Assembly (NCBI GenBank): GCA_963848045.1
Contig: CAWKCC010000004.1
Location: forward strand, 496,001 to 560,000
Length of the DNA stretch: 64,000 nucleotides
Direction: 5' to 3'
Origin: CAVUAT01 sp963848045
GTDB lineage: Bacteria > Actinomycetota > Thermoleophilia > Solirubrobacterales > 70-9
Shown: positions 32,837 through 39,992 of the stretch, one piece after another
Layout of the letters: each line of letters begins with the position of its first letter
Numbering within the stretch: the first letter of the stretch is position 1
Translations under genes and position numbers: made by a program
The notes under the pieces: model-generated
Told to the model about the DNA's origin: nothing
The model's input: the letters and a program-made list of their open reading frames with translations, nothing else
The model's database searches: none

Positions 32837-33622
32837 ATGCTTCTCGCCTTTCCGCTCGCCTTTCTGATCGGCCTCACGCTCGGCACGATCGGCGGTGGCG
32901 GCGCCGTCCTCACCGTACCGCTGCTGGTGTACGTCGTGGGCGAGGACGTCCACGCCGCCACGACTGCCTCGCTGGCGCTGGTCCTGGCCGCATCTTTGGC
33001 CGGGGGGCTGCTTCAGGCGAGAAACAGGATGGTCTGCTGGGGTTCGGTGGCGGCGTTCGCGCCCGGACTGATCGCGGGCTCGTTCGCAGGCACGGCGCTC
33101 AACCAGGAGGTGGGGGCCGCGCTGCTGCTCGGCCTGTTCGCGGTCGTGATCCTGGCGGCGGCAGCCGCGATGTGGCGCAAGGCGAACCTGGAGGGCGAGG
33201 CGCCAGAGGGAATCGACGCCCTGCGCGCGGTCTGCCCGCCGGTGTACGCGCCACGCGCCCTGCTGGCGGGGATCACGATCGGCGTTCTCACGGGGTTCTT
33301 CGGCGTCGGCGGCGGCTTCGTGATCGTCCCTGCCCTTGCTCTGTGGCTCGGTTTCGCGATGCGGGCCGCGGTGGGCACGTCGCTGGTCGTGGTCTTCGCC
33401 GCCTCGCTGGTCTCGCTAGTGCTTCACCTCAACGCCGGCGCATCCGTCGACTGGGCGGAGATCGGACCGCTTGCCGTGGCCATGGTCGCCGGCACGGCGG
33501 CGGGAGTCATGGTCGCCAATCGGGTCCGCCAGGCGACGCTCGCGCGCGGGTTCGCGGTGCTGCTCGCCGCCCTGGCCGGATCGCTGCTGATCGGGGTCGC
33601 GATCGCCGGCGCGCCCACATGA
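32837..33622 (+). CDS. TauE/SafE-family sulfite (or organosulfonate) exporter
   Basis: Membrane protein of 261 residues with about eight hydrophobic helices. The double-repeat signature is present twice: LIGLTLGTIGGGGAVLTVPLL at about 9-29 and GVLTGFFGVGGGFVIVPALA at about 148-167, the marks of TauE/SafE carriers. In the context of a persulfide dioxygenase, whose product is sulfite, export of sulfite is the natural role (inference). No signal peptide; the ATG is preceded by GAGGG. In one transcript with the ArsR gene 15 bases upstream. Confidence 0.88.
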   Translation: MLLAFPLAFLIGLTLGTIGGGGAVLTVPLLVYVVGEDVHAATTASLALVLAASLAGGLLQARNRMVCWGSVAAFAPGLIAGSFAGTALNQEVGAALLLGLFAVVILAAAAAMWRKANLEGEAPEGIDALRAVCPPVYAPRALLAGITIGVLTGFFGVGGGFVIVPALALWLGFAMRAAVGTSLVVVFAASLVSLVLHLNAGASVDWAEIGPLAVAMVAGTAAGVMVANRVRQATLARGFAVLLAALAGSLLIGVAIAGAPT

Positions 33623-33636
33623 TCAATCCTCTACGG

Positions 33637-33665
33637 AGAACGATTGTAAGGTTCTGGTTACACAG
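33637..33665 (+). promoter_or_regulatory. Promoter with inverted repeat before the rhodanese-PDO gene
   Basis: TAAGGT (33647-33652) lies 13 bases before ATG 33666. AGAAC (33637-33641) and GTTCT (33651-33655) form an inverted repeat with 9 bases between that covers the -10, so a repressor bound there would block it. Confidence 0.45.
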
Positions 33666-34814
33666 ATGCAGCCGATAGCCGACACCCCACCCGAGGCCGC
33701 TCCCCCTCCCGGCACGATCTCCGCCGCGGAACTGGCTCAGCGCCTTGCCGACGATGACTCACCGGCGCTGGTCGACGTGCGAGATCCCGAGGACTTCGCG
33801 AGCGGGCATATTCCCGCGCCCACGGCGCTCAACATCCCGGCGGACGACGTGCTCTCGAAGCCCGGCAGCATCGCTGCCGAACTCGAGGGCAGCCGCGACG
33901 CGATCGTCGTCTGCCAGGCAGGGCGCCGCGCGCTCACGGTGCGCGAGGCGCTTGCGGGCGCCGGCGTCGAGGCATCCGTGCTCGCCGGCGGGATGACCGC
34001 CTGGTCAACGCTGCTGCGGGCATTCCCGGTGGAGCTGGGGGTGCGTGGCCTGACCGTGCTCCAGATCCAGCGGCCCGGCCGGGGCTGCCTCTCCTACCTT
34101 CTCGCCGCCGGGGGCGATGCCCTGGTGGTCGATCCCACCGCCGACGCCTCCTTCTACGAGCGCCTCGCGTCCGCACAGGGGGCGGTGATCCGCCACGTGG
34201 TCGACACCCATCTGCACGCGGATCACGTCTCGGTCGCCCGCGAGCTCGCGGCCGCCACCGAAGCGACCTTGAGGGTGTCGACGGCGCTGATCGAGCGGGG
34301 TGTGAGCTGGGCCGACGAGGCCTCGGTGGCCGAAGACGGTGACACCCTGATGCTCGGTGATGTGCCGGTTCGCTGGCTCGCCCTGCCCGGCCACACCACG
34401 GACATGACCGGCCTGGTCGTATCTGACGTGGCCCTGATCGGCGGTGACTCGATGTTCGCCGACTCGGTCGCGCGCCCCGATCTCGAGGTGTCCGATCCCG
34501 AGGGGACCCGTGAGATGGCCCGTCGGCTCCATAAGACCCTGCGCGAGCGCATCCTGAAACTGGGGCCCGACGCCGTCCTGCTGCCGGGCCATTACGCGGG
34601 CGGCGCGCTCGCGGCCGCGATCGCTCCGACGCTCCGCGAGGTTCGCGAGCGCCTGCCCGAGCTGGAGCTCGATGACGGCGCCTTCGCCGACGCGATCCTG
34701 GCGAACATGCCGCCGCGCCCGGCGAACTACGCCGAGATCATCGACGTGAACGCGGGCCGTGCTGCGCCGGACCCGTCGCTCGAGATCGGCGCCAACAACT
34801 GCGCGGTCAGCTAG
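33666..34814 (+). CDS. Rhodanese-persulfide dioxygenase fusion
   Basis: Enzyme of 382 residues. Residues about 18-115 are a rhodanese with persulfide Cys83 in VCQAGRRAL. Residues about 125-350 are a metallo-beta-lactamase fold of the persulfide dioxygenase (ETHE1-like) type, with iron ligands in THLHADHV (His182, Asp186, His187), LPGHTTD and LIGGDSMFADSVARPDL, and a terminal LPGHY. NMPPRPANYAEIIDVNAG near the end is the usual PDO tail. It should oxidise glutathione- or protein-bound persulfide to sulfite. In most known fusions the rhodanese follows the dioxygenase; here it leads. TauE exporter and ArsR precede it. Confidence 0.87.
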   Translation: MQPIADTPPEAAPPPGTISAAELAQRLADDDSPALVDVRDPEDFASGHIPAPTALNIPADDVLSKPGSIAAELEGSRDAIVVCQAGRRALTVREALAGAGVEASVLAGGMTAWSTLLRAFPVELGVRGLTVLQIQRPGRGCLSYLLAAGGDALVVDPTADASFYERLASAQGAVIRHVVDTHLHADHVSVARELAAATEATLRVSTALIERGVSWADEASVAEDGDTLMLGDVPVRWLALPGHTTDMTGLVVSDVALIGGDSMFADSVARPDLEVSDPEGTREMARRLHKTLRERILKLGPDAVLLPGHYAGGALAAAIAPTLREVRERLPELELDDGAFADAILANMPPRPANYAEIIDVNAGRAAPDPSLEIGANNCAVS

Positions 34815-34853
34815 CCGGGGCCGGCGACGGCCTTCTCCCCCGCGTCGGGAAGC

Positions 34854-35198
34854 ATGAGCGCCCAGCGAACGAGCGTCACGGCCGAGGAAGCGTGGGCCGC
34901 GGTCGAAAGCGGTGAGGCATCGATCCTCGACCTGCGCACCTCGACCGAGCGGGAGCGCCATGGCTGGCCACCCGGCTCGCCTCGCGTCTCGCTGGCTCGC
35001 CACGTGCTCCGCCCCCGCGGGCCCGGGACGATCTACCTCTGCCAGCACGCGAATCGCTCCAAGCTGACCCGCTGGCGCGGCGCCGCGGAGATCGAGGGCG
35101 GCTGGGAGGCCTGGGACGAGGCGGGCCTGCCGATCGAAGGGGGCGCGGACGATGCCCCACGCACAAGCTCCCCTGGTGCCGGCCGGAAAGCGCCCTGA
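34854..35198 (+). CDS. Rhodanese-like protein
   Basis: Single rhodanese domain of 114 residues: SILDLRTSTERERHGWPPG opening, active-site cysteine in YLCQHANRSKL and the closing EIEGGWEAWDEAGLPIEGG, then a short Ser/Pro tail. The active-site loop (CQHANRS) is smaller and lacks the usual glycines, so activity may be altered. It directly follows the rhodanese-PDO gene (39 bases) and is probably part of the same sulfur-detoxification unit. GGGAAGC precedes the ATG. Confidence 0.75.
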   Translation: MSAQRTSVTAEEAWAAVESGEASILDLRTSTERERHGWPPGSPRVSLARHVLRPRGPGTIYLCQHANRSKLTRWRGAAEIEGGWEAWDEAGLPIEGGADDAPRTSSPGAGRKAP

Positions 35199-35216
35199 GC
35201 CTCCGCCGCGTCCGAC

Positions 35217-36668
35217 TCAGCCGTTGGCCTGCGAGAGCAGGTAGAGCCCCAGGCAGGTGAAGCCGACCATCACGGCGAGCATCCAGTACTGGGACCGGGT
35301 CGCCTGCACGGGGTCCTTCCAGATCGCGATCGCGCGGTCGTGGGCGAGAGAGAGCCCCGTCACATGCCCGACCACCAACGCCGCCACCTGCACGTACCAG
35401 ACTCCGGTGGCGCTGATCAGGCCGTAGTCCACCCCTCCCGAGGCGGTGCCGAAAAGGTCGGAGCCCTCCCCGAGCGGGTCCGAGAGCAGGTAGGTGAACT
35501 GCGCCTGCTCCTGGAACAGGACGAGTGTGAAGTAGTGCGCGACCAGGTAGGCGAGCCCGATCGGGATCATCGTGTGCGCGAAGAGACGTCCCAGCTCGCG
35601 CGTCGGGGGAGCGTCACGGACGGTGTGCATTCCCCGGATCCCCAACAGGAAGAGGGCGGTCACAGCCGCGATCACCAGGGCCAGGAAGAGAGTGTCGGAG
35701 AGGCGGAAGGACGCCGTCACACCGAGGCCGAGATCGCGGGCGGCGTCGAACGCCGTCTTCGTGGCGCCGTTCAGGGCCCCCTCCTGGGCCCCGTCGAACG
35801 ACGTGGTCGCGATCGATACCAGGATCAGGCCCAGCGAGCCGGGGACCGCTCCCCAGTCGGTCGTTCCCGAGAGGAAGCGCCTGCGGCCGAGCCTGCCGTC
35901 GCGGACCTCAAGTACCGAGAGCCGCGAGAACATCCGGAAATAGACCGAGAACGTCTCCCCCTGCTCGATCCAGGTCTCGACTCCGAACAGGGCCATGCAG
36001 ACAAAGGTGATCGTCGTGTAGATCAGGGTCGCGACCGCCACCACCTCGGGGTCGAGGCCGACGCTGCCGACTCCGTAGATCAGCTCGAGCCAGCCGAAGG
36101 CGAGCAGCCCCGCGACGGCGGGCCAGTGCCCGAGGCGCTGCGGATAGCTCAGTGGCGGCGGCGCCGACTGCCCGGCGACCAGCCTGAACCCTCCCCCGGC
36201 GAGGCGGCCGATCGCGCGCCAGGGGTTGAAGGCCCGAAAGACGTCGCCGAACAGCACGCTCAGCACCACGAGGCCGAGGAAGAAGGTGACGAAGACGAAG
36301 GTGAGGGCGAAGTTGCGGTCCGGCGCCGAGGTGCCCTCGAGCCCCGCGTAGACGACCACACCGAGCAGGACCACGCCGATCGCTCCGGTCAGAACCTCGG
36401 TCACGGGGTTGAGCAGCAGCCGCGAGAAGCCGGCGGTCAGCGGCCGCCAGTGCTCCTCCTGCAACCTCGGTGAGCGCCAGGCGATCGAGAGCACGACGAA
36501 GGAGACGATCAGAACGATCGAGGCGGCCCAGGCGAACAGCCAGGCGGGGATCGGCAGGTCCTGCTTACCGACCAGCGCATGCGCCGAGGCAGCCTGAGGA
36601 ACGAGCAGGGCGCCTCCGAGGAGCGCCAAGGCGAGCGCCGCCCCGCCGCGGGCGATCCGGCGCCTCAT
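35217..36668 (-). CDS. Polytopic membrane protein, unknown function (about 10 helices)
   Basis: Protein of 483 residues with an N-terminal signal-like segment ending SAHALVG (His may sit at the processed end) and roughly ten to eleven predicted helices. The loop LVGKQDLPIPAWLFAWAASI near the start and GIRGMHTVRDAPPTRELGRLF between helices look conserved. It appears related to actinobacterial proteins that databases label, on thin evidence, fenitrothion hydrolase; I make no claim of that activity. It is last of four genes on the minus strand, 3 bases after a cupredoxin-like protein gene, so a joint role in an extracytoplasmic redox or metal process is possible. Confidence 0.6.
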   Translation of the reverse strand: MRRRIARGGAALALALLGGALLVPQAASAHALVGKQDLPIPAWLFAWAASIVLIVSFVVLSIAWRSPRLQEEHWRPLTAGFSRLLLNPVTEVLTGAIGVVLLGVVVYAGLEGTSAPDRNFALTFVFVTFFLGLVVLSVLFGDVFRAFNPWRAIGRLAGGGFRLVAGQSAPPPLSYPQRLGHWPAVAGLLAFGWLELIYGVGSVGLDPEVVAVATLIYTTITFVCMALFGVETWIEQGETFSVYFRMFSRLSVLEVRDGRLGRRRFLSGTTDWGAVPGSLGLILVSIATTSFDGAQEGALNGATKTAFDAARDLGLGVTASFRLSDTLFLALVIAAVTALFLLGIRGMHTVRDAPPTRELGRLFAHTMIPIGLAYLVAHYFTLVLFQEQAQFTYLLSDPLGEGSDLFGTASGGVDYGLISATGVWYVQVAALVVGHVTGLSLAHDRAIAIWKDPVQATRSQYWMLAVMVGFTCLGLYLLSQANG

Positions 36669-36671
36669 CGG

Positions 36672-37112
36672 CTAGGCGGGCTCGACCGTGATCTCTGCCA
36701 GCGGCACGTCACCGCTTGGGCCGTGCGCCTCGAGCTCGAAGATCCCCTCGATCTTGGCGGGAAAGGCGAGGAGAACCGTGCCACTGGGATTGAGCTTCTC
36801 GATCTCGTAGCCGTGGATGTGCACGTCCTCCTGTGGCTCGTCGAGCTTGACCTTGATCCGGACCTGTTCGCCCTTGGTGTAGGTCAGCTCCCGGACTCCC
36901 CCCACGGATGCGCCATCGCGCATCCGGATCACCTCGGTCGCGGGCTGGGAGGGCGATGGAGGCTGGCCGGCCTGTGCCGAGGAGGTCGAAGCCGAGTTCG
37001 AAGCCGGCTGGGAGCCGTCGCCCTCGTCGCCGCCGCTCAGGGCCACGAAGAGCACCGCGGCCACCGCCACGAAGGCGCACAGCACCGCAACCCGTCCCGC
37101 CGTCGAGCTCAT
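36672..37112 (-). CDS. Membrane-anchored cupredoxin-like protein
   Basis: Protein of 146 residues: a single N-terminal transmembrane anchor (about 10-25), a Ser/Pro/Gln-rich linker (30-58), and a beta-sandwich domain. The domain runs from EVIRMRDGASVGG to the end, with VRIKVKLDEPQEDVHIHGYEI and GTVLLAFPAKIEGIFELEAHG as its strands; this is the layout of cupredoxin_1 proteins, but the copper cysteine is absent (His-x-His in DVHIHG and one later His remain), so copper binding is doubtful. ATG 37112 is 7 bases after TAGAAT, whose TAG is also the stop of the preceding small gene. Function unknown; couples with the next membrane protein. Confidence 0.65.
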   Translation of the reverse strand: MSSTAGRVAVLCAFVAVAAVLFVALSGGDEGDGSQPASNSASTSSAQAGQPPSPSQPATEVIRMRDGASVGGVRELTYTKGEQVRIKVKLDEPQEDVHIHGYEIEKLNPSGTVLLAFPAKIEGIFELEAHGPSGDVPLAEITVEPA

Positions 37113-37125
37113 CACCCGAATTCTA
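37113..37125 (-). promoter_or_regulatory. Leaderless-type promoter overlapping an upstream stop codon
   Basis: TAGAAT (37125-37120 on the minus strand) with 7 bases to ATG 37112; its first three bases are the stop codon of the 54-residue gene. Confidence 0.5.
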
Positions 37126-37287
37126 GGGAGCGGTCTGCGGCTGCGTGACCGTGCGCTCGGGCCCGCCCTCCGAGATCGACGGAGCGTCGATCGTGGTGCC
37201 GCTGCCGAAGAAGACGAATCCGATCACGATCGCCAGCCCGAGCAGGATCCCGATGACGATGCCGATCGCCCGGTCGGTCGCCCGCAC
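37123..37287 (-). CDS. Small single-pass membrane protein (54 residues)
   Basis: GTG-initiated frame of 54 residues, 13 bases after the CADD-like gene on the same strand. Residues about 8-29 are a strongly hydrophobic helix (IGIVIGILLGLAIVIGFVFF) following MRATDRA, and the tail TTIDAPSISEGGPERTVTQPQTAP is polar and extracytoplasmic if N-in. It is too short for usual length cut-offs and has no homologue I can name. Its stop codon doubles as the -10 of the next gene. Membrane link between the oxygenase and cupredoxin-like proteins is an inference. Confidence 0.5.
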   Translation of the reverse strand: MRATDRAIGIVIGILLGLAIVIGFVFFGSGTTIDAPSISEGGPERTVTQPQTAP

Positions 37288-37300
37288 GCGCTTTGTCGGC

Positions 37301-37921
37301 TCAGCTGACGCCGTCGAGCAGGCGCCAGTTGGCGCGGAAAGCCTCCTCGGCGGCCGCGACGATCTCGTCCTCGTCGCCGGGCTCGATCGACTGCTGCTCG
37401 ATCAGCCGCCGCGATTCTGCTGCGTGCGCCTCGTCGCTGGCCTCGTGCACGCGAAAGTACTGGTTGCCAGCGCCGTCGCCGACGCCGTAGAAGCTCGCCA
37501 GGCCCTCGCGCTTGGTCTTCGAGATCTCGGGCTGCCCGCTCTCAATCGCGTAAAGCCGGGCGAGCGCGACGAGATAGTTGCTCGGGGCCGTCCAGGCGCG
37601 CACGCATTCCGCGGTCTCGGCGGTCGGCTCGGCGCCGATCTCGCCGCCGACGGCCTCGACGAAGCCGTCCCAGAGGGCGATGTGATCCTGCTCCTCGGCC
37701 GCATGGCGCGCGAGCTCGTCGCTGTCGGCCTCGGGGGCGATGGTGACGGTGTCGGCGCAGAGCTTCGCCAGCGCCTCGGTCGCGTGGCGGTACTGGCCCG
37801 AGTAGCGAGCCAGCTCATCGGCGCTCAACTCCCCCGCCGACCAACGGACGTAGAAGGGATGCTCAAGCACGTTGTGCTCGGCTCTTGCCTGCTCGATTCG
37901 ATCCCAGATATTCGCGCTCAC
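37301..37921 (-). CDS. CADD-like di-metal oxygenase (TenA/PqqC superfamily)
   Basis: Helical enzyme of 206 residues. In Chlamydia CADD, a self-sacrificing oxygenase that makes p-aminobenzoate, the metal ligands and the lysine and tyrosine that are used up are known. Here Glu127, Lys137, His159, Asp163 and His166 line up with its Glu142, Lys152, His174, Asp178 and His181 at a constant offset of 15 (from memory of those numbers). HPFYVRW carries a Tyr24 near the position of CADD Tyr27, and EEQDH (76-80) gives further ligands. GTG 37921 follows AGAGAGGAA; an upstream extension is unsupported. First gene of a four-gene minus-strand unit. A p-aminobenzoate role is an inference from the conserved lysine. 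Confidence 0.72.
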   Translation of the reverse strand: MSANIWDRIEQARAEHNVLEHPFYVRWSAGELSADELARYSGQYRHATEALAKLCADTVTIAPEADSDELARHAAEEQDHIALWDGFVEAVGGEIGAEPTAETAECVRAWTAPSNYLVALARLYAIESGQPEISKTKREGLASFYGVGDGAGNQYFRVHEASDEAHAAESRRLIEQQSIEPGDEDEIVAAAEEAFRANWRLLDGVS

Positions 37922-38046
37922 GCTCTGCTTCCTCTCTATCGACGGGGGTGTGTGCGACCCGAAAGGGGCTGCGGAGGATAGCGACGCCGCAGGGGAATGG
38001 GCGCCGCGGCGGCGCCGGGAGCCTTCTGGGATGCTGCGGCGCGACC

Positions 38047-38871
38047 GTGCGCCCTCAGCGCCAGGACATCGCAGCACCGCCGTTCCCGGCGGGAATCGAG
38101 TGGGTCGGGGGACCCGAGCCCCGCCTTGACCGGATGGTCGCGGCGGGGCCCTTGCTGGTGCACTTCTTCGACTTCGCCCAGCTCAACAGCCTCCGCGCGC
38201 TCCCCTACATTCGCGCCTGGAGCGAGCGTTACGCCGACGCCGGCCTGAGCGTGCTGGGGGTGCACTCTCCGCGCTTCACCTTCACCCGGCCTGCCGACGC
38301 GGTCGCCGCGGCGATGCCCGGGCTGGGGATCGGCTGGCCCGTGGCCGCCGACACCGGGCTGGCGATCTTCCGCGCCTATGGCTGCCACGGCTGGCCCTCG
38401 CTGTTCCTTTGGGGACGAGGCGGCACCCTTCGCTGGCACCATCTCGGCGAAGGCGAGTACCGGGGCACCGAGGAGGCGATTCGCGAGGCTCTGGGGGAGC
38501 CCCCGGCGGGCGGCTGGCCCGAGCCGCTGCAGCCCCTCCGCCCCGCCGACGAGCCGGGAGTCGGAGTCGCCGCCCCAAGCGCCGAGCTCTTTCCCGGCGG
38601 TTCGATCGAGCGGCCCTGGGTCGCGAGCGCCGACGCGAACCGGCTCGAGCTCTCCTACGAGGCGGCCGAGGCCCATGCCGCGGTGGAGGGCGACGGCGAG
38701 CTGCTGGCTCAGGTCGATGGGGCCCCGCGCCGCGCGATCGAGATCCGGGGCCCCGGCCTCTACGAGCTGGAGGCCGGCGGGCACCACCGCTCCCACCGAT
38801 TGACGCTGCGTGCCTCTCCCGGGCTGGCGATCCACTCGGTCCAGTTCGCGGCCGGCCCTCCCGAGCCCTAG
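38047..38871 (+). CDS. Thioredoxin-fold protein lacking the redox cysteines
   Basis: Protein of 274 residues. The front half (about 30-130) follows the TlpA/DipZ-type thioredoxin-like fold: LLVHFFDFAQLNSLRALPYIRAW, SVLGVHSPRFTFTR and GCHGWPSLFLWGRGG with the cis-proline. But where relatives have Cys-x-x-Cys (CINC), this one has Gln-x-x-Ser (AQLNS), so disulfide chemistry is lost; a lone cysteine remains in YGCHGWP. The back half (about 160-274) is a beta-rich, DipZ C-terminal-like (carbohydrate-binding-module-like) domain. No clear signal peptide. The GTG start is uncertain. It is divergent from the CADD-like gene. Confidence 0.7.
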   Translation: MRPQRQDIAAPPFPAGIEWVGGPEPRLDRMVAAGPLLVHFFDFAQLNSLRALPYIRAWSERYADAGLSVLGVHSPRFTFTRPADAVAAAMPGLGIGWPVAADTGLAIFRAYGCHGWPSLFLWGRGGTLRWHHLGEGEYRGTEEAIREALGEPPAGGWPEPLQPLRPADEPGVGVAAPSAELFPGGSIERPWVASADANRLELSYEAAEAHAAVEGDGELLAQVDGAPRRAIEIRGPGLYELEAGGHHRSHRLTLRASPGLAIHSVQFAAGPPEP

Positions 38872-38925
38872 GCGTCGGCTCCGCTCACCGCGCACCCGCC
38901 CTCGCTCCGAGAGGAAGTAGGAGCG

Positions 38926-39930
38926 CTAGACGACGGGGAGCGGCGTGCCGCTCTCGGCTCGATCCGCCAGCTCCCGGCGGATCTGGGCGGGAAGCATGAA
39001 GCGAACGTCCTCCTCGACCGTCTTCAGCTCCGAGACGCTCTCGGCGCCACGGCTGCGGAAGAGCGCCACCAGATCCTCGACCAGGTCCTCAGGCGCGCTC
39101 GCGCCCGAGGTGATGCCGACCGTCTCGACGCCCTCGAGCCACTCCTCCTTGACCTGGTGGTGGAAGTCGATCAGGTGGGAGTCCACGCCGTGCTCGCGCG
39201 CGACCTCTACAAGCCGGACCGAGTTCGAGGAGTTGGTGGAGCCGATCACCAGCACCAGGTCGCACTCGCGCGCCAGCTCCTTGACCGCCTGCTGGCGATT
39301 GGTCGTCGCGTAGCAGATGTCGTCGGTCTTGGGCCCCGCGATGTTGGGGAACTTGCGCTTCAGCGCCGCGATGATGGCGCTCGTCTCGTCCACCGAGAGA
39401 GTGGTCTGGGTGATGTAGGCGACGCGGTCGGGATCGTCGACCTCCAGAGCCTCGACGTCGGCCTCGGTCTCGACCAGGACGATGCTGTCGGGAGCCTCCC
39501 CGGTTGTGCCCTCCACCTCCTCGTGGCCGCCGTGGCCGACGAGCACGATCGTGTACCCGTCCGCCGCGAACTTGCGGGCCTCGACGTGGACCTTGGTGAC
39601 CAGCGGGCAGGTGGCGTCGATGGTGCGGAGCTGCCGCGCCGCGGCGTTGGCGTGCACGCTCGGGGCGACACCGTGCGCAGAGAAGACGACCATCTCCCCC
39701 TCGGGAACCTCGGTCTCCTCCTCGACGAAGATCGCTCCGCGCTTGGTCAGCTGCTCCACGACGTGCTTGTTGTGGACGATCTCCTTGCGGACGTAGACAG
39801 GCGCTCCGTGCACGTCGAGGGCGTGCTCGACCGTCTGCACAGCGCGATCTACGCCCGCGCAGTAACCGCGCGGTGCCGCGAGCAAAACGCGGCTGGGCCC
39901 AGCGGAGCTTGTCGGGGATGATGAAGTCAC
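38926..39930 (-). CDS. ispH: 4-hydroxy-3-methylbut-2-enyl diphosphate reductase IspH
   Basis: [4Fe-4S] enzyme of 334 residues, last step of the MEP pathway, producing IPP and DMAPP. The three cluster cysteines are in LAAPRGYCAGV, IDATCPLVTKVH and TDDICYATTNRQ; HGVAPSVH, GHGGHEEVEGTTGE and GSTNSSNS are the substrate-binding loops, GITSGASAPEDLV the ending. GTG 39930 is chosen because TTACCT and TACCCT lie 6 and 11 bases upstream; a longer frame reaches 40131 but runs into the divergent acyltransferase region. Tail of about 40 residues beyond the family norm. Confidence 0.92.
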   Translation of the reverse strand: MTSSSPTSSAGPSRVLLAAPRGYCAGVDRAVQTVEHALDVHGAPVYVRKEIVHNKHVVEQLTKRGAIFVEEETEVPEGEMVVFSAHGVAPSVHANAAARQLRTIDATCPLVTKVHVEARKFAADGYTIVLVGHGGHEEVEGTTGEAPDSIVLVETEADVEALEVDDPDRVAYITQTTLSVDETSAIIAALKRKFPNIAGPKTDDICYATTNRQQAVKELARECDLVLVIGSTNSSNSVRLVEVAREHGVDSHLIDFHHQVKEEWLEGVETVGITSGASAPEDLVEDLVALFRSRGAESVSELKTVEEDVRFMLPAQIRRELADRAESGTPLPVV

Positions 39931-39978
39931 GCCTGAAGGTAAGGGTACCCAAGCCCCTGTCAGGCATTGTGGGCGCGC

Positions 39979-39992
39979 TAGGGTTGCGACGA
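39979..39992 (+). promoter_or_regulatory. Leaderless-type promoter of the WS/DGAT gene
   Basis: TAGGGT at 39979-39984, then 8 bases to ATG 39993. Confidence 0.5.
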
